From assembly GCF_014854695.1 (NCBI RefSeq), contig NZ_CP027557.1:372001-436000 (forward strand): DNA of 64,000 bases, given 5' to 3'. Source of the DNA: Rhodococcus rhodochrous. GTDB lineage: Bacteria; Actinomycetota; Actinomycetes; Mycobacteriales; Mycobacteriaceae. The position numbers and the translations under genes were made by a program. The first letter of the stretch is position 1; each line of letters opens with the position of its first letter. Shown here one piece after another: positions 1-8,686 of this stretch. The notes below the pieces were generated by a model. The model was not told the origin of the DNA and did not search any database. It worked only from the letters and a program-made list of their open reading frames with translations.

Positions 1-179
1 GCCGCTTCGAGTCGTCGGTCCCGATCTCCTTCTATCTGCTCGGCTCGTCGCTGATCACGATCGTCGCGGTGATCGTGGCCCGGGAGACGAAGGGCATCTC
101 GCTGCGCGACATCGACGCCGCGGACGCGGAAACCGTCGCCCAGGAGAAGGCCGCCGAGAACGCCAGGGTCTCGGCATGA
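1..179 (+). CDS. MFS transporter, C-terminal fragment (cut by window edge)
   Basis: The open frame runs from the left edge to a TGA at 177-179, giving about 58 residues: one hydrophobic helix (SFYLLGSSLITIVAVIVA) followed by the R-E-T-K-G signature and a short charged tail ending in RVSA. That helix-RETKG ending is characteristic of the last membrane segment of metabolite:proton symporters of the major facilitator superfamily (ProP/KgtP/ShiA-like). The stop overlaps the ATG of the downstream dehydrogenase (ATGA), so the two genes are translationally coupled. The substrate may therefore be linked to 3-hydroxybutyrate or a similar hydroxy acid; that link is inferred from position only. Confidence 0.75.
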   Translation, partial: RFESSVPISFYLLGSSLITIVAVIVARETKGISLRDIDAADAETVAQEKAAENARVSA

Positions 180-913
180 GGGCCCGCACCGCACTCGTGA
201 CCGGTGGTGCCGGCGGGATCGGGGCGGCCTGTGCCCGCGCTCTCGCTCGGCAGGGAGTCCGCGTGACCGTCGCCGATGTCGACGAGGTCGCCGCGAAGAC
301 GCTCGCCCACGAGATCGGGGGAGAGGGGTGGGGGGTCGACCTGCTCGACACCGACGGCCTCGACGGTCTCCGCCTCGACGTCGACATCCTCGTCAACAAC
401 GCCGGCATCCAGGTGGTGCGGCCGGTGGAGGACTTCGCCCTCGCCGACTTCCGCCGCATCCAGACGCTCATGGTCGAGGCGCCCTTCCTGCTCGTGAAGG
501 CCGCGCTGCCCGGCATGTACGAGCGGGGCTTCGGCCGGATCGTGAACATCTCGTCGGTCCACGGGCTGCGGGCGTCGGCGTTCAAGGCCGGGTACGTCAC
601 CGCCAAGCACGGCCTCGAGGGGTTCTCCAAGGTCGTCGCGCTCGAGGGCGGCCCCCGCGGCGTGACGAGCAACTGCGTCAATCCGGGTTACGTCCGCACC
701 CCGCTGGTGGAGAAGCAGATCTCGGAACAGGCCCGCGCACACGACATCCCGGAGGATCGCGTGCTCTCGGATGTGCTGCTCACCGATCAGGCGGTGACCC
801 GGCTGGTCGAGCCGGAGGAGGTGGCCTCGCTCGTGTCGTGGCTGGCCTCCGACGAGGCCGGGATGGTCACCGGCGCGTCGTACACGATGGACGGCGGCTG
901 GTCGGCCCACTGA
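176..913 (+). CDS. SDR-family dehydrogenase, probable 3-hydroxybutyrate dehydrogenase
   Basis: This 245-residue protein is a classical short-chain dehydrogenase. The nucleotide-binding motif TGGAGGIG is at residues 9-16, NNAG at 74-77, the catalytic Ser at 126/127, and Tyr140 and Lys144 form the YxxxK pair. The stretch NPGYVRTPLVEKQI after the active site is typical of D-3-hydroxybutyrate dehydrogenases (NAD+ oxidation of 3-hydroxybutyrate to acetoacetate in the cytoplasm). Its ATG overlaps the stop of an MFS transporter gene, suggesting an uptake-plus-oxidation operon. A GC-rich hairpin follows the stop. Other SDR substrates cannot be excluded. Confidence 0.85.
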   Translation: MRARTALVTGGAGGIGAACARALARQGVRVTVADVDEVAAKTLAHEIGGEGWGVDLLDTDGLDGLRLDVDILVNNAGIQVVRPVEDFALADFRRIQTLMVEAPFLLVKAALPGMYERGFGRIVNISSVHGLRASAFKAGYVTAKHGLEGFSKVVALEGGPRGVTSNCVNPGYVRTPLVEKQISEQARAHDIPEDRVLSDVLLTDQAVTRLVEPEEVASLVSWLASDEAGMVTGASYTMDGGWSAH

Positions 914-937
914 CAGGACGGTCCGACTGCAATCACC

Positions 938-968
938 GACCCGCGTCCCGGATTCCGGGGCGCGGGTC
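938..968. terminator. Hairpin between convergent genes
   Basis: GACCCGCG and CGCGGGTC arms with a second inner CCCGG/CCGGG pairing form a GC-rich stem between the SDR stop and the stop of the convergent TetR gene. There is no long T-run, so it may act as a shared bidirectional terminator. Confidence 0.5.
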
Positions 969-1551
969 AGTGCGCGTCGGCACCGTCGAGGACGAGCTGG
1001 ACCTGGGCGTGCAGAGCGTGGGTCAGATACTCGCGCGGATAGAGTTCGGGGCTGGCCGCCGCGTCGAGCGCAAGCCCGTTCGCGGCCGAGAGCAGCAGGG
1101 CGGCCCGGGTCTCCGGGTCGGGTGTACCGGCGCGGATCAATACGCGCGCTATGCCCGTGCGGATCGTGAACAGGGTGGCGGTGCGGATGGCGCTCAGCGC
1201 GGGGGAGGTGACCGCCCGCACGGCGAACGCCGACATCACGTGCACCTCGCTGCCACGTTCCTCGTCGAGGGGAAGCAGCTGGCTGAGTGCGGAGAACAGG
1301 GTGCGCGCCGGATCGATGTCGGGATCGACGTTCGTCAGCCGGTTCAGCACCCGGTCCGAGAGGGTACGGAACGAGTACGCGAGCATCTCGTCCTTGGTCG
1401 GGAAATGGTGCTGCACCGCCCCGATCGAGACCCCTGCCTCGTTGGCCACCTCCCGCACGCTCGCCGCGTCGAGACCGTTGCGTGCGGCCACGTCGAGCAG
1501 GGCCGCAGCGAGCCTGGTGGGGCTGGTGGTGACGTAGGGGCGCGTGCGCAT
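967..1551 (-). CDS. TetR/AcrR-family transcriptional regulator
   Basis: The protein has 194 residues from the ATG at 1551 (MRTRPYVTTSPTRLAAALL). The N-terminal helix-turn-helix reads ASVREVANEAGVSIGAVQHHF, a standard TetR DNA-binding unit; the C-terminal half is a ligand-binding helical domain with many Ala and Leu. It lies 53 bp downstream of the YoaK-like membrane gene on the same strand. A palindrome CCGTACG-AA-CGTACGG (1578-1593) sits just upstream of the start and is a likely operator. A longer frame continues upstream but overlaps the YoaK gene and is not needed. The ligand is unknown. Confidence 0.85.
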   Translation of the reverse strand: MRTRPYVTTSPTRLAAALLDVAARNGLDAASVREVANEAGVSIGAVQHHFPTKDEMLAYSFRTLSDRVLNRLTNVDPDIDPARTLFSALSQLLPLDEERGSEVHVMSAFAVRAVTSPALSAIRTATLFTIRTGIARVLIRAGTPDPETRAALLLSAANGLALDAAASPELYPREYLTHALHAQVQLVLDGADAH

Positions 1552-1577
1552 GGGGAGCACCGTAGCCGAGCTCTCCA

Positions 1578-1593
1578 CCGTACGAACGTACGG
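1578..1593. promoter_or_regulatory. Palindrome CCGTACGAACGTACGG, likely TetR operator
   Basis: Two perfect 7-bp arms (CCGTACG and CGTACGG) separated by AA lie 27 bp upstream of the TetR start codon. The position suggests autoregulation. No binding evidence is available from sequence alone. Confidence 0.5.
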
Positions 1594-1604
1594 GGAGGTG
1601 GGAA

Positions 1605-2270
1605 TCACACCCCGCCGGTGAGCTCGTGATCGGAGAGGAAACGGACCGCCACCGTCAGCGCGGCTGCGAACGCCGCTGCGATCCACAGGGCGTGCAAACC
1701 CAGTACCCGGTGGGCGAGCGCGCCGAGAACGGCACCCGTCACCAAGCCGCCCCACAGGCCCAGATAGGGCAGCCAGCTCCAGCGCGGACCGCCGAAGAAG
1801 GCCGCCGCGATCCGCTGCCCGATCTTGACCAGCGCACCCGTCATGTAGGTGAGGGCGACGGTCGTCTCCCCGTGCCGCCGGAACACCGAGTTCTCCGTTC
1901 CCATGGCCAAGGTCATCGCGATCACCGCGACCGGTGTCCGGTCCACGAGGACCGCCGCGGCGGCGATCGTCAGCAACACCGTCACCGTCGCGAGGACCGC
2001 GGTCTTGCGGGTCCGCCGGTCTCGGTCGGTCAGTTCCGCCACCACACTGCCGAGGATCACCCCGACCACGAACAGCGCGAGCACGCCGCCGATGAGCGCG
2101 ACCGTCTGCCACGCACCGTCGGCCGTCCCGACCGCGAAGCGCGTGGAGTTGCCGCTCATGAACGACACGAAGACGCCGCCCAGGGTGATGAAACCGAGGG
2201 CATCGATGAACCCCGCGAGAGAGGACAGCGCGATCGCGAGTCCCTGCAACTGCCTGCCGTAACCGACCAC
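1605..2270 (-). CDS. YoaK/DUF1275-family membrane protein
   Basis: This 221-residue protein has about six hydrophobic segments. It opens with the family signature GFIDALGFITLGGVFVSFMSGN, and the second half holds the conserved LTYMTGALVK motif. The DUF1275 (YoaK) family is widespread, integral in the inner membrane and functionally uncharacterised; transport is often assumed. The start at 2270 (MVGYGRQLQG) places the conserved motif about 15 residues in, as in relatives. It is the first gene of a probable two-gene unit with the TetR gene 53 bp downstream, which may respond to the same compound. Confidence 0.85.
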   Translation of the reverse strand: MVGYGRQLQGLAIALSSLAGFIDALGFITLGGVFVSFMSGNSTRFAVGTADGAWQTVALIGGVLALFVVGVILGSVVAELTDRDRRTRKTAVLATVTVLLTIAAAAVLVDRTPVAVIAMTLAMGTENSVFRRHGETTVALTYMTGALVKIGQRIAAAFFGGPRWSWLPYLGLWGGLVTGAVLGALAHRVLGLHALWIAAAFAAALTVAVRFLSDHELTGGV

Positions 2271-2408
2271 CAGACGATAGTAGGAACCGTTCCTGCCGGA
2301 CGCCGACGATGTCGGCTCCCGGATACTTACGCGGTGTAACGACCGGGCGTGGTGGGCGCGATGAACAAGGGGAGCCGTCCGGCGCCGTCGTTCTCAGGAG
2401 TTCCCTCG

Positions 2409-3479
2409 ATGTCCTTGCCCCGCTTGTCGTCCCGGCTGTCCGTGCTCGTCGTCGCGACGGTCGCGGGTCTGACCCTCACCGGTTGCGATTCGACCACCGA
2501 GGACACCTCCGTCGCTCCGGCGGCGACCTCCGAACGGTCCCCGGCACCGAGCTCCGATACCCCCACGACGACACCGTCCCCCACCACGACGCGTCCCACT
2601 TCGGCGACCGCGCCGGGTCCCGCTGCGTCCAACCCGGCAGCGTCGGCGGATTCGTCGGAGGCCCTGGCCCGGCTGGCGACCCTGCCCGTCAAGGGGCGCG
2701 CGCCCAAGACCGGGTACAGCCGCGACCTGTTCGGCCAGGCGTGGAGTGACGACGTGTCGGTGGAGTTCGGGGGCAACGGCTGCGACACCCGCAACGACAT
2801 CCTGCGACGCGACCTGGTCGACATCGTCTACCGGCCCGGTACCCGCGATTGTGTCGTGGCGTCGGGAACGTTGAACGATGTGTACACCGGCACGACGATC
2901 GCGTTCACCCGCGGACAGGACACCTCGACCGCGGTGCAGATCGACCACGTCGTCGCGTTGTCGGACGCGTGGCAGAAGGGTGCACAGCAGCTCGACGCGG
3001 GCACCCGGGCCGATTTCGCGAACGACCCGCGCAACCTCCAGGCCGTGGACGGGCCGACCAATCAGCAGAAGAGCGACGGCGACGCCGCGACCTGGCTGCC
3101 TCCGAACCGCGCGTACCGCTGCACGTACGTCGCGCGGCAGATCGAGGTCAAGGCGATCTACGGCCTGTGGGTGACGCAGGCCGAGCACGACGCGATGGCG
3201 CGCGTCCTCACCGAATGCGGAGGTGGGTCTCCCGCAGCTGCACCCGCTCCCGCACCCACCACGACGACGCGACCGGCGCCCGCACCTGCGCCCGCACCCG
3301 CACCCGCGCCGGCTCCGGCACCTGCGCCCACCCCCGCGGAACCGGCCCCTGCTTCGGCGGACGTGTATTACGAGAACTGCGCGGCGGCCCGGGCCGCGGG
3401 AGCTGCGCCGCTGTATGTGGGAGAGCCCGGCTACCGGCCGAAGATGGACGGTGACGGGGACGGCGTCGCCTGCGAGTAG
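2409..3479 (+). CDS. Secreted lipoprotein with DUF1524 HNH nuclease and Excalibur calcium-binding domains
   Basis: The protein has 356 residues from the ATG at 2409, preceded by CAGGAG. Residues 1-26 are a lipoprotein signal ending in the lipobox LTGC (Cys26). A Thr/Pro/Ser-rich linker follows to about residue 85. Residues 120-235 form a DUF1524/HNH nuclease domain with QIDHVVALSDAW (Asp179, His180) and DPRNLQAVDGPTNQQKSD. A long Ala-Pro tract (about 285-315) leads to a C-terminal Excalibur domain with the DGDGDGVACE calcium-binding loop. The family degrades extracellular nucleic acid, so this is probably a surface-anchored, calcium-dependent nuclease. Its last codons are duplicated downstream as a tandem repeat. 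Confidence 0.9.
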   Translation: MSLPRLSSRLSVLVVATVAGLTLTGCDSTTEDTSVAPAATSERSPAPSSDTPTTTPSPTTTRPTSATAPGPAASNPAASADSSEALARLATLPVKGRAPKTGYSRDLFGQAWSDDVSVEFGGNGCDTRNDILRRDLVDIVYRPGTRDCVVASGTLNDVYTGTTIAFTRGQDTSTAVQIDHVVALSDAWQKGAQQLDAGTRADFANDPRNLQAVDGPTNQQKSDGDAATWLPPNRAYRCTYVARQIEVKAIYGLWVTQAEHDAMARVLTECGGGSPAAAPAPAPTTTTRPAPAPAPAPAPAPAPAPAPTPAEPAPASADVYYENCAAARAAGAAPLYVGEPGYRPKMDGDGDGVACE

Positions 3480-3559
3480 CGCGCCGCAGCGTCTGCGAGT
3501 AGCGCACCGCAGCGTCTGCGAGTAGCGCACCGCAGCGTCTGCGAGTAGCGCACTGCCGC
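3471..3559 (+). repeat. 23-bp tandem repeat starting in the last codons of the nuclease gene
   Basis: The unit TGCGAGTAGCGCACCGCAGCGTC occurs at 3471-3493 (one base different), 3494-3516 and 3517-3539, then partially at 3540-3559. The first copy contains the natural Cys-Glu-stop codons of the upstream gene, so the stop region has been duplicated in tandem. Each unit carries TAG in a different frame because 23 is not a multiple of three. The array is too short and too regular for a CRISPR. Confidence 0.95.
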
Positions 3560-3569
3560 GATCTTCCGG

Positions 3570-3833
3570 TCAGCTGAAGCGGTCGGTGAGATTGCGGCGC
3601 ATGCGGTGCAGCTCGCGAAGCTGGGCGCCCAGCCGCTCGACCTCGGCGTCGAACCGGCGCGCCCGGTCCACGGCCCCCACCCGGTGTTCGGCGAGGGCCT
3701 TCTGTTCGGTCTTCTCGATGGCTGCGGACACCTCGTCGATCTCCCGGTCCAGCATCTCCACCCAGACCGAAGCCTGCTCGTGATCGGCGTCGCCGGCGAG
3801 CGGGAAATTGTCGTCCGCGGTCACGAGACGCAT
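3570..3833 (-). CDS. Small charged coiled-coil hypothetical protein
   Basis: An 87-residue frame starting at ATG 3833. The whole protein is hydrophilic with heptad-like spacing of Leu, Val and Ile between runs of Glu, Lys and Arg (for example EMLDREIDEVSAAIEK and AEVERLGAQLRELHRMRR), predicting a long alpha-helical coiled coil. I do not recognise a family. It ends close to the tandem repeat and converges on the nuclease gene; the tRNA-Ser transcript runs toward it on the same strand but is stopped by a hairpin. A clear ribosome-binding site is missing, so it may be leaderless. Confidence 0.5.
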   Translation of the reverse strand: MRLVTADDNFPLAGDADHEQASVWVEMLDREIDEVSAAIEKTEQKALAEHRVGAVDRARRFDAEVERLGAQLRELHRMRRNLTDRFS

Positions 3834-3882
3834 CGTGCCCGAGATCGGCCCGGTACGCGAACAGGGGAACCGGAAAAGCAGA

Positions 3883-3915
3883 AACCCCGTGGGACGCTGT
3901 GCGCCCCACGGGGTT
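3883..3915 (-). terminator. Terminator of the tRNA-Ser gene
   Basis: An 11-bp perfect stem, AACCCCGTGGG / CCCACGGGGTT, lies immediately 3' of the tRNA on the minus strand and is followed in that direction by a T-rich stretch (TTTCTGCTTTT). Confidence 0.8.
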
Positions 3916-3921
3916 CCGTGG

Positions 3922-5557
<1,636 letters not shown>

Positions 5558-5567
5558 TGCGCAGGTA

Positions 5568-5646
5568 GGTACGCAACGCGAGGACGAGGCTCGCAACATC
5601 GGCAGTCACTGCCGGCGTTGCGAGCCTCGTTTCTTTGTTGCGTGCC
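5568..5646. terminator. Nested double palindrome downstream of aspC (terminator-like)
   Basis: The inner stem is GAGGCTCGCAAC (5586-5597) with GTTGCGAGCCTC (5617-5628), enclosing a second small hairpin and followed by GTTTCTTT. Outer copies of the same half-site, GGTACGCAAC (5568-5577) and GTTGCGTGCC (5637-5646), form a second surrounding pair. A near-identical element occurs at 17267-17350. It probably terminates aspC transcription. Confidence 0.7.
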
Positions 5647-5692
5647 TCCGCCGACAAGAATGTGCACTCCGAGTGTGAGTTTGTTCCCAACC

Positions 5693-5735
5693 TGTGGATA
5701 AAGTTGTGCACAACACGTGGACGGGCGGTGGACAA
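5693..5735. promoter_or_regulatory. Cluster of DnaA-box-like sequences
   Basis: Within 43 bp are TGTGGATAA (5693-5701, exact reverse complement of TTATCCACA), the palindrome TTGTGCACAA (5704-5713) and GGTGGACAA (5727-5735, reverse complement of TTGTCCACC). Each is at or within one or two bases of the DnaA-box consensus. The rest of the roughly 309-bp space between aspC and the next start shows nothing else beyond the palindromes. Confidence 0.4.
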
Positions 5736-5866
5736 CTCGGATCGGCCCTGTTCGGGGCATTATCGGTGTCCGCCGTCACCACGACTTGCTTTCCCCGACC
5801 GACCTGACATACTCGCTGGTCAGGGTCGCCGCATACCGTGCGGCGGGTTCGGAAGTGGTGAGTGTG

Positions 5867-7297
5867 ATGGAAAACCGCGCTCTCGTGAATTCCGGAGTCG
5901 GCGCATCGGCCGTCGGATCTGTCACGGGGTGTCTCGGTGTGCTGAAGGTGTTCCTCCTGGCGCTCGACATCGAGGCGGCGCCCGAGACGCCACCGCGGGT
6001 CCCACCCGTCGAAAAGGTGGAGCCCTTCCTGCCGGCACGCATCGCCGAGCAGCCCGAGACGGACCACGGAGTGCGTCCGCCGTGCCTGCTCGCGTTCCGG
6101 CACGTCGTCGACCCGACACGACCGGAGATCTCGTTCGGTGCATCGACGGGGTCGCTGCGCGAGGCGCCGGACGCGACCAGACCGTATGTGGGACACCCCG
6201 CGACATGCGTGTCGCTGTGGGACGTCCCCGGCCACGGTCTCGTCCTGGCGCTGGAATCGCTGTCGGACCACGGTTCCCCGCTCGTCGACTGGCGCAGCGA
6301 CCCGCTGCAGGACCGCGAGGGCGCCGGTCTGCGCCCGGTGCTCGGTGAGTTCCTCGCGCCCTTCGAACTGACCGCCGACGCCTGCCTGAACGACGTCTTC
6401 CCCGGACTGAACAGGCGGTTGTGCGCGCCGACGACCTATCGACCCCTGCACGAACTCGTCGTCCACCGCCACCGGGGAGTCGGCGATCGCGAGGTCGCCG
6501 AGGGTATGGTCGTGGAGGTGGTCTCGAGCGGCGGCGAACGCGTCCGCTCGCTCGTCGACGGCCCGCGCATCGGACCGGAGGCCCGCGCCGCGGCACGGTC
6601 CTGGGGTGTGTTGTGGAAGTGGGACCGGGTTCCGCTGGTGGACCGGCCCGTGCAGCCGGGGGCCGCCATCGCCGTGCGGGAGGACTCCGGTGCGGTGCTG
6701 TTCGACCTCGAGGCCACCGCCCTCGGCAGCGACTATGTCGGGCACGGCACCCGCGAGATGATCTACGGGCTCATCCCGTGGGTGGCGGTGCGGGCACGGG
6801 CCTCCGCCGACTACTGGACGACCATGGAGCATCTGCGCCACCCCGACGGGCTCGATGGCGATCGGCTGGCCACGGTCCTCGACGACATCGCGATCATGCA
6901 GGCGCGCCGGATGGAACGGGCCCTGCTGCGCAAGGAATCGATCCACGACGACCGGTTCCACTCGTGGACGCAACCCACACAGCTGCGAGCACTCATGGCC
7001 GGCCGGGTCGCCGACGAGTTGGCCGAACTCGACGCGGAACTGTCCGAGGCCGTGGACGTCGTCGAGCACGCCCTGTTGCGCAGTGCGGAGTTGCGCGGTG
7101 CGAGGCACACTCGCCTGGCCCAGGGCTGGTCCGCGGCGGCCTCGGTCATTGCCGTCGTGGCGTTGTTCGCCGCCCTGGCCGCCGTTCCGGCAACGTCACA
7201 ACCGACGCTCTTCCCGCACTGGATGCATGCTCTGACCACGTCGATCGCGCTCACCCTGGGCATCGTGATCGCGGTGGTCGTGTGGCGCCGCCCCTGA
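5867..7297 (+). CDS. Uncharacterised protein with two C-terminal membrane helices
   Basis: A 476-residue protein from ATG 5867 (MENRALVNSGVG), with GGAAG upstream. I do not recognise the family. Residues 1-370 are soluble and mixed alpha/beta in composition. A helical, Glu/Ala/Leu-rich segment follows (VADELAELDAELSEAVDVVE), then two hydrophobic stretches close to the end (SVIAVVALFAALAAV and SIALTLGIVIAVVVW) that would anchor it in the membrane with the bulk in the cytoplasm. A frame extension to 5717 exists but crosses the DnaA-box-like cluster and lacks a ribosome-binding site. It stands alone between aspC and a DNA-repair gene. Confidence 0.6.
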   Translation: MENRALVNSGVGASAVGSVTGCLGVLKVFLLALDIEAAPETPPRVPPVEKVEPFLPARIAEQPETDHGVRPPCLLAFRHVVDPTRPEISFGASTGSLREAPDATRPYVGHPATCVSLWDVPGHGLVLALESLSDHGSPLVDWRSDPLQDREGAGLRPVLGEFLAPFELTADACLNDVFPGLNRRLCAPTTYRPLHELVVHRHRGVGDREVAEGMVVEVVSSGGERVRSLVDGPRIGPEARAAARSWGVLWKWDRVPLVDRPVQPGAAIAVREDSGAVLFDLEATALGSDYVGHGTREMIYGLIPWVAVRARASADYWTTMEHLRHPDGLDGDRLATVLDDIAIMQARRMERALLRKESIHDDRFHSWTQPTQLRALMAGRVADELAELDAELSEAVDVVEHALLRSAELRGARHTRLAQGWSAAASVIAVVALFAALAAVPATSQPTLFPHWMHALTTSIALTLGIVIAVVVWRRP

Positions 7298-7319
7298 CGT
7301 GCAGGGCATGATCGTCTGC

Positions 7320-7892
7320 ATGTCATCGACGCTGAACCTGGTCGGAGATCCCGACGCCGACGCACTGCTGGCCGAGAACCCGCTGGCGCTTCTCATCGGC
7401 ATGCTGCTCGACCAGCAGGTGGCGATGGAGGTCGCGTTCGCGGGACCGAAGAAACTTGCCGACCGTCTCGGCGGTCTCGACGTGTACCGCATCGCGTCGG
7501 CCGACCCCGACGAGTTCGTCGCGGTGTGCGCGCAGCAACCGGCCGTCCACCGGTTCCCCAAGTCGATGGGACAGCGGATCCAGGCGCTGTGCGCGGCGAT
7601 CGTCGAGGACTACGACGGCGACGCTTCCGCACTGTGGACGTCCGGCGACCCGGACGGCAAGGAAGTGCTGCGGCGGCTGAAGAAGCTGCCGGGCTACGGC
7701 GACCAGAAGGCACGTATCTTCCTGGCGTTGCTCGGCAAGCAGATGGGGGTGCGACCCGAGGGCTGGCGGGAGGCCGCCGGCGATTACGGGCACGAGGATG
7801 CGCGCCGGTCGATCGCCGACGTCGTCGACGAGCAGTCGCTGCGCGAGGTGCGCGAGTTCAAGAAGTCGATGAAGGCAGCGAAGAAGTCATGA
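7320..7892 (+). CDS. HhH-GPD-type base-excision repair protein
   Basis: A 190-residue protein resembling the short actinobacterial HhH-GPD DNA glycosylase-like family. It begins with LNLVGDPDADALLAENPLA and LLIGMLLDQQV, and carries the helix-hairpin-helix LRRLKKLPGYGDQKARIFLALL, whose glycines contact DNA phosphates. Family members bind damaged DNA and some remove bases; the Lys/Asp catalytic pair of Nth or AlkA is not obvious here. In-frame GTG 7299 and ATG 7308 lie upstream; the start at 7320 fits the usual N-terminus. Its stop overlaps the ATG of the secreted protease (ATGA), although the two functions look unrelated. Confidence 0.8.
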   Translation: MSSTLNLVGDPDADALLAENPLALLIGMLLDQQVAMEVAFAGPKKLADRLGGLDVYRIASADPDEFVAVCAQQPAVHRFPKSMGQRIQALCAAIVEDYDGDASALWTSGDPDGKEVLRRLKKLPGYGDQKARIFLALLGKQMGVRPEGWREAAGDYGHEDARRSIADVVDEQSLREVREFKKSMKAAKKS

Positions 7893-8665
7893 GACGCGTC
7901 GTAGCAGTGTGCGGCGCCGCCGTCGCCTTCGCCGCGGGAACCGGGGGCGTGGCCGCGGCCGGCGGGGGAGACGACCGGGTCGTCCTCCGGCCCGGCGACG
8001 GGATCGTGTTCTCCGCGGAGCCGACACCGGGTTGGTGTTCCGTGGCGGCGGTCGGGCACGACGACGCGGGTCGTCTCGTCGCGATCACGGCGGGGCACTG
8101 CTACCGGACGGGATCGTCGCCCGTCTGGAAGGTCGACGAGCAGCACCGAGGGCCGGTCGGAACCGAAACGGACGTCGCGAGTACGGGTTCGGTCGATCAG
8201 CTGGGATTCCCCACCGACGAGATCGCCGACTACGCGGTGGTCCTGCTCGACGAGACCCGCGTGCGGGGATCGAACACGTCGGTACCCAACGATCGGGGAG
8301 AGCGTGTCGTGCTCGAATCGGTCGCGGCGTTCGGCGAGGGCGAGGTGCCGGTCGGAACACAGTGCGCGGCAGGGCGAAGCACGTCGGTGGCCTGCGCGAC
8401 CGGCGATGTGCGGGTGGACGGGAACCTGATGTCGTCGCCGCTGCTCATGCGGCCGGGCGACTCCGGCGGGCCGCTCGTGCGTGCCGAGACGGGCGAATGG
8501 ATGGGACTGTCGGTGGGCTATCGGTTCCCACAGACCGCGGTCTCCGACGACCGGCAGGTTCCCGACACGAGGTTCGCCGCCTACCAGCGGGCCGACCGGA
8601 TCCTTGCCGAGATCGACGCGCGCGACGGGATCGGCTCGGGGTTCCGTCTCGTCGACACCCCCTGA
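7889..8665 (+). CDS. Secreted trypsin-like serine protease (S1 family)
   Basis: A 258-residue protein with a cleavable signal peptide (MRRVVAVCGAAVAFAAGTGG, Ala-rich cleavage region near residues 22-25). The catalytic triad is visible: His70 in TAGHC, Asp114 in ADYAVV and Ser192 in GDSGGPL. Cys50/Cys71 and Cys159/Cys169 are spaced for disulfides. The fold is that of actinobacterial chymotrypsin-like peptidases exported to the envelope or medium; the substrate is unknown. No pro-peptide of alpha-lytic type is present. The start overlaps the preceding stop in ATGA. Confidence 0.88.
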   Translation: MRRVVAVCGAAVAFAAGTGGVAAAGGGDDRVVLRPGDGIVFSAEPTPGWCSVAAVGHDDAGRLVAITAGHCYRTGSSPVWKVDEQHRGPVGTETDVASTGSVDQLGFPTDEIADYAVVLLDETRVRGSNTSVPNDRGERVVLESVAAFGEGEVPVGTQCAAGRSTSVACATGDVRVDGNLMSSPLLMRPGDSGGPLVRAETGEWMGLSVGYRFPQTAVSDDRQVPDTRFAAYQRADRILAEIDARDGIGSGFRLVDTP

Positions 8666-8686
8666 CCGATCCCGCCGGCGTTACCG

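Noticed and set aside
3229-3352. Ala-Pro codon repeat in the nuclease gene as a mobile repeat
   Set aside because: It is an in-frame (GCACCC)n linker between two domains of a secreted protein, a common coding low-complexity tract.
3471-3559. CRISPR-like array
   Set aside because: Units are contiguous without spacers and only 23 bp long; it is a simple tandem repeat.
5693-5735. Chromosomal replication origin
   Set aside because: Only three box-like sites, no dnaA/dnaN neighbours and no AT-rich unwinding element.
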